Position numbers and translations under genes: made by a program
Assembly (NCBI GenBank): GCA_963973975.1
Contig: CAXBCF010000009.1
Location: 45,592-109,591, forward strand
Origin: UBA1494_A sp963973975
Lineage (GTDB): Bacteria > Bacteroidota > Bacteroidia > Flavobacteriales_E > Vicingaceae
DNA: 64,000 nucleotides
Direction: 5' to 3'
In this document: positions 61,201 to 64,000 of the stretch, in pieces
Layout: each line of letters begins with the position of its first letter
Position numbering within the stretch: the stretch's first letter is position 1
The notes under the pieces: generated by a model
What the model saw: only the letters and a program-made list of their open reading frames with translations
Database searches by the model: none
Told to the model about the DNA's origin: nothing

Positions 61201-64000
61201 GTAGATGTTGACTGTAATGGAGCAAATACTGGTGAAGTAACAGTAAATGTTTCAGGTGGAACACCTAACTACAGCTTTTTATGGGACGATCCGGCTGCTC
61301 AAACTACTGCAACAGCCACTAATTTACTTGCTGGCACTTACAATGTAACCGTTACAGATGCCAATACATGCACCAATACAATTGCTGCAACAGTAAATGA
61401 ACCAACAGCAATTTCAGCAGCAATAAATACCACTGTTGATCCCACTTGTAATGGAGGTTCTGATGGTTCAGCAACTGTCACTGCTAGTGGAGGTACAGGA
61501 GTACTAACTTATTTATGGTCTGATCCAGCATCTCAAACAACCGCAACAGCTTCTAACCTGATAGCAGGGACTTATACTGTTACTGTTACGGATGTAAATG
61601 GATGTACTGAGACAGCACAAGCAACACTAAATGCAGCAGCAGCAGTTGTTATTTTAACAGATAGTATTTCAGATATTTCTTGTAATGGAGCCAACGATGG
61701 TTTTATTCGAGTATTAGGAAGTGGAGGAACTCCAGGTTACACTTACAATTGGAATGGTGGCATTCCAGGAAATACTCGCTCAGGCTTGTCTGCCGGAGCT
61801 TATACTGTAACGGTTACCGATGCAAATACTTGTACAAGCACTCAAACATTTAACATTTCAGAACCAGCCGCATTAACGGTAAGTTTGAACGCTACAAATC
61901 AACAATGTGCTGGAAATAGCGATGGTGAAATTACAGCCAATCCTTTGGGAGGAACTTCTCCTTACACTTTTTTGTGGTCTGACCCAAGTGCACAAACTAC
62001 TGCAACAGCTATCAATTTAAACCCGGGTGTCTATTCAGTTACAGTTACAGACTTAAATGGATGTACAACAGTTGGTAATTCAACGATTACTCCTGCATTA
62101 CCAATAGCTTTAAACCTAATTGGAACAGATGTTACTTGTAATGGAGGAAATAATGGAAATGCGGCTGCCTTTGCTTTTGGTGGTGCAGGGGGTTTTACTT
62201 ATCAATGGGCTCCTTCTGGAACTGGAGCAATACAAACGAATTTAATAGCTGGGACATATACGGTTACCGCTACTGATGCGAATGGTTGTCAAGCGATTGA
62301 TAGTATTGAAATTATTGAGCCTTTAAATGCTTTAATTGCAGCTATTGATTCATCAACCAATGTTACCTGTTTTGGAGCAAATGATGGTACCGCTATTGTG
62401 ACTGCAAGTGGAGGAACAGGAACTTTAACTTACTTATGGTCAGACCCTGCTGCACAAACTACTGCTACAGCGAGTAATTTAACTGCTGGGACTTTCACAG
62501 TTACCGTCACTGATGCAAATGGTTGCTCAACAACCGATAATATTACAATAACAGAACCAGGTGATTTAGTAATAACAAGTAATGTTACAAATGTGCTTTG
62601 TAACGGTGATACAAGTGGGGCAATCTCTACTAGTTTTAGCGGAGGGAACACTCCATATAGTTTTGTTTGGTCTACTTCGCTTTCAGGAAGTGGGAATAGC
62701 AGTAACCTTTCCAACTTAACAGCAGGGTCTTATACCATTACAGTAACTGATTCTCGCGCTTGTTCAAAAGTTGAGACTTTCAGCATAACAGAACCTTCAG
62801 CAATTGCAATTATTGTAGATTCAGTTACTAATCCTTCTTGTAATGGTAGTAATGATGGAGCTATTGATATAAGTGTCACAGGCGGAACACCAAATTATTC
62901 TTATGAGTGGAGTGATACCATAGGCGGGCCAGTTGGGAATATAGCACCATTGGCTACTGTATCAGCCTCTACATGTAATACAGGTCCATGTTCAGCGTTA
63001 AATGATTTAACTTTTGGAACCTGTGGAACCCAGCAAATGTGGGTTGCTACTACAAGTCCTCCTACTTCTTCAATTGGAACTAACTTTATTCAGTGGGATT
63101 TCCCTAGCCCTCAAACTTTTGATTCATTAATTATTCATCATGGTCAAACGAATGGTCGTAGTTTAACAGGTGCTTTAGTTCAAAGATGGGATGGAACAAC
63201 ATGGGTAAATCACAGTAATTTTTCTAACTTACCGCAGCAATGCATCAATCGTGTTTCTATCGGTAGAATGTCTGCTAGCAGATTCAGAATTACTCAATTT
63301 CTGATGACAGCTCCTGGGCAAAGATCAAATCCCAACTTTAGAGAAATAGAAATTATTAGTGCGCCGATTTCCTCTTCACAAGATCGCAGTAATTTAACTG
63401 CTGGAACATATACAGTAACCGTTACAGATGACAATGGATGCTCCGCAATTGAGACTATAACTTTAACTGAACCAGATACGCTTAATCCAATTCTTTCCTT
63501 AATAGATGCCGATTGTATCTCTCCTAATGGTTCGGCTTCTGCTGCCAACTCAACAGGAGGAACTCCACCTTACAGCTATAATTGGGGGCCTGGAAATCCA
63601 AGTGGACAAGGGACGGATTCTATTTTCAATTTAAATGCAGGCACTTACTTTTTAACTTTAACAGATGCTAATCTTTGTGATACGGTAGTATCTTTTGATA
63701 TAAACTCTGGCGGGAGCAATTTTACATTTATTGATTCAACTATCAATAATCCGTGTTTTGGAGATAACTTAGGAAGTATTGAAATATTAAATATCAGTGG
63801 AGGAACAGCACCCTATAGTTTTAATTGGGGGCCTGGAAGTCCTATCGGTCAGGGGACTAATTTGATTACCAATCTCTTCGCTGGAACCTACACGCTTACT
63901 TTAAGCGATGCAAACAATTGTGATTCGGTAATTACATTCAACATTACAGAACCAACAGCGCTAACATCGAACTTAGTCACAGTGGATGAGAGTTGTACCC
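58297..64000 (+). CDS. giant SprB-repeat cell-surface protein (3' end outside window)
   Basis: Open from ATG 58297 to the window edge, at least 1901 codons. Signal peptide KSFYKLFLFIVFLSLSSLQS, then about 21 SprB-type repeats of 75-80 residues plus a partial one. Each has a D-x-x-C-x-G-x-x-D/T-G start, S-G-G-T-P-x-Y-S/T-F-x-W in the middle and L-x-A-G-T-Y-T-V-T-V-T-D-x-N-G-C near the end. SprB-type adhesins are exported by T9SS and, in Flavobacterium, moved along the surface for gliding. One repeat (codons ~1520-1725) is split by a 146-residue insert at 62941-63378. Repeats 3-6 and 7-10 form a duplicated block. A T9SS sorting domain would lie beyond the window. Confidence 0.93.
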   Translation, partial: MKSFYKLFLFIVFLSLSSLQSKSAVVNAFISFGNPSCFGATDGFVVIDSIQTIGVTGPYIIRINTTPQQFFQVGDTVFNLRTGNFTITIFDLGDNTQLFPPPQFAISEPFQISNLLIPTQPTCFGDCDGRITVFTGGGTAPYSFLWSDPLAQTTATANNLCQGQYFVTVTDNNLCTVVDSIVLNEPSQIQPNVLVSDVLCNGDITGSATASPTGGTGTYTNFQWSSSANTTATELNLGQGTYTVTVTDDDGCTNTETFTVNEPTVLNANINNKSDVDCFGESTGTINTARSGGTPPYTYAWSDGPSTNRNRTGLSAGTYTVTVTDDNGCSVTATNTINERPDFVLTSSKIDVLCNGDNTGSITVGISGATPNYSFTWSNAVSGVGNSTTISNLLAGMYTVTITDALSCTAVDSIEILQPSAINITPIAVIDPACVGSADGSIDIDVSGGTPGYTYLWNDSPTTQDRINLLAGTYTVTVTDNNACTEVFTTTLSNPGPILPNVTTTDATCLGGGDGSAVANPTGGSGVYTNYQWSSSINSTATENNLLAGTYTVTVTDDQGCTGSETFSIGQPATGVGANLTKSDVACFGTPGGSITTTPTGGTPPYSFAWSDGPSTNQNRNNLFAGTYTVTVTDDNGCSGSNSITINSRPATLITLTATDNTCNGGAAGVVSASISGGTPNYGFLWSNSVGGSGNSSTITGLIAGTYTITVTDALTCTTVGSIVVNEPTAISISVNSQNDPLCNAGNDGNIDLNISGGTPPYSFLWNDSETTEDRTNIPAGTYTITVTDDNSCTNSLTVVLSEPAPLVASIDSIRDASCSGLSDGYVSALASGGTGPYTYLWSNAIPTRVNANIAANTYTVTVTDANNCTVTETAVVSQPVSVVASLNGTDPSCFGVNDGSIVATVTGGTLPYTFLWGPGNPTGQGTNTITGLSGGNYSLTVTDDNGCNDVQLITLTQPSTITLTTTVVDVDCNGANTGEVTVNVSGGTPNYSFLWDDPAAQTTATATNLLAGTYNVTVTDANTCTNTIAATVNEPTAISAAINTTVDPTCNGGSDGSATVTASGGTGVLTYLWSDPASQTTATASNLIAGTYTVTVTDVNGCTETAQATLNAAAAVVILTDSISDISCNGANDGFIRVLGSGGTPGYTYNWNGGIPGNTRSGLSAGAYTVTVTDANTCTSTQTFNISEPAALTVSLNATNQQCAGNSDGEITANPLGGTSPYTFLWSDPSAQTTATAINLNPGVYSVTVTDLNGCTTVGNSTITPALPIALNLIGTDVTCNGGNNGNAAAFAFGGAGGFTYQWAPSGTGAIQTNLIAGTYTVTATDANGCQAIDSIEIIEPLNALIAAIDSSTNVTCFGANDGTAIVTASGGTGTLTYLWSDPAAQTTATASNLTAGTFTVTVTDANGCSTTDNITITEPGDLVITSNVTNVLCNGDTSGAISTSFSGGNTPYSFVWSTSLSGSGNSSNLSNLTAGSYTITVTDSRACSKVETFSITEPSAIAIIVDSVTNPSCNGSNDGAIDISVTGGTPNYSYEWSDTIGGPVGNIAPLATVSASTCNTGPCSALNDLTFGTCGTQQMWVATTSPPTSSIGTNFIQWDFPSPQTFDSLIIHHGQTNGRSLTGALVQRWDGTTWVNHSNFSNLPQQCINRVSIGRMSASRFRITQFLMTAPGQRSNPNFREIEIISAPISSSQDRSNLTAGTYTVTVTDDNGCSAIETITLTEPDTLNPILSLIDADCISPNGSASAANSTGGTPPYSYNWGPGNPSGQGTDSIFNLNAGTYFLTLTDANLCDTVVSFDINSGGSNFTFIDSTINNPCFGDNLGSIEILNISGGTAPYSFNWGPGSPIGQGTNLITNLFAGTYTLTLSDANNCDSVITFNITEPTALTSNLVTVDESCT
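58861..60717 (+). repeat. higher-order tandem duplication of four SprB repeats
   Basis: Block A 58861-59787 (927 bp) and block B 59788-60717 (930 bp) each encode four repeats that match in order. Paired marks are TNFQWSSSANTTATE/TNYQWSSSINSTATE, FAWSDGPSTN-type/YAWSDGPSTN, TWSNAVSGVGNS/LWSNSVGGSGNS and LWNDSPTTQDR/LWNDSETTEDR. Nucleotide divergence is substantial, so the duplication is not recent. Confidence 0.75.

Noticed and set aside
62430..62714. Minus-strand ORF in the SprB-repeat gene
   Set aside because: Shadow created by the repeated codons of the adhesin; similar shadows recur at 59412 and 63294.

Overview
The window is AT-rich chromosomal DNA from a member of the Bacteroidota, most likely a gliding, probably aquatic Flavobacteriia- or Cryomorpha-type bacterium. 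The evidence is the gliding lipoprotein gene gldH, a giant SprB-repeat surface protein, two proteins with type IX secretion (T9SS) C-terminal sorting signals, Bacteroidota-only families (IPExxxVDY, DUF4403, DUF6268, RicT with its Cys clusters), an ileS-dksA/traR-lspA operon, and promoter-like TAnnTTTG boxes ahead of several genes. The lineage below phylum is inference. No rRNA, tRNA or CRISPR array was seen.

Layout. 1-3354: the end of gpsA, then kbl and a GT-C-like membrane protein. 3453-11357 (minus strand): the two CoA-transferase genes scoA and scoB, separated by an LtaS-like phosphoglycerol transferase/sulfatase-fold enzyme and a GDPD-like lipoprotein, and followed by a dolichol-phosphate-mannose-synthase-like GT2 and a large GT-C-like membrane protein. 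Three of these envelope proteins end in a similar domain with a K-x-Y-x-W-N signature, and I regard this cluster as the best candidate for an undescribed system. 11452-16735: the holB-ricT-gldH-PBP1A operon. 16840-26123: housekeeping genes (pgk, cvpA-like, PPIase, pheS, pyk) plus an M42 peptidase gene interrupted by one in-frame TGA. 26348-31777: an RND efflux operon (adaptor, pump, TolC-like channel). 31779-36158: the ileS-dksA/traR-lspA operon.

36159-39770 is a decayed restriction-modification island: coding debris, an intact Mrr-like endonuclease, an HsdS-tail-like small ORF, 33-bp tandem repeats, an AAA/DUF4143 ATPase and an HsdM N-terminal stump. 39897-49590 holds mostly exported proteins: a glycosidase-like lipoprotein, a DUF6268 barrel, a DUF2147 protein, a lipoprotein, a Kelch/T9SS protein and a 1586-residue 5'-nucleotidase/choice-of-anchor I/T9SS protein with a strong terminator. 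49672-57896 carries ridA, rnr, a tonB-like gene, a cyclase, a DMT transporter and metG. A 375-bp MITE-like element with 13-bp terminal inverted repeats and an 8-bp target duplication lies between ridA and rnr. From 58297 to the window edge runs one open gene for a SprB-repeat adhesin with at least 1901 codons.

Working together: much of the window serves the cell envelope (peptidoglycan synthesis, lipoprotein maturation, gliding/T9SS surface proteins, envelope glycan or polymer modification, efflux, TonB), set among central carbon and translation genes. Many genes are tightly packed with short overlaps, and several appear to start at TTG.
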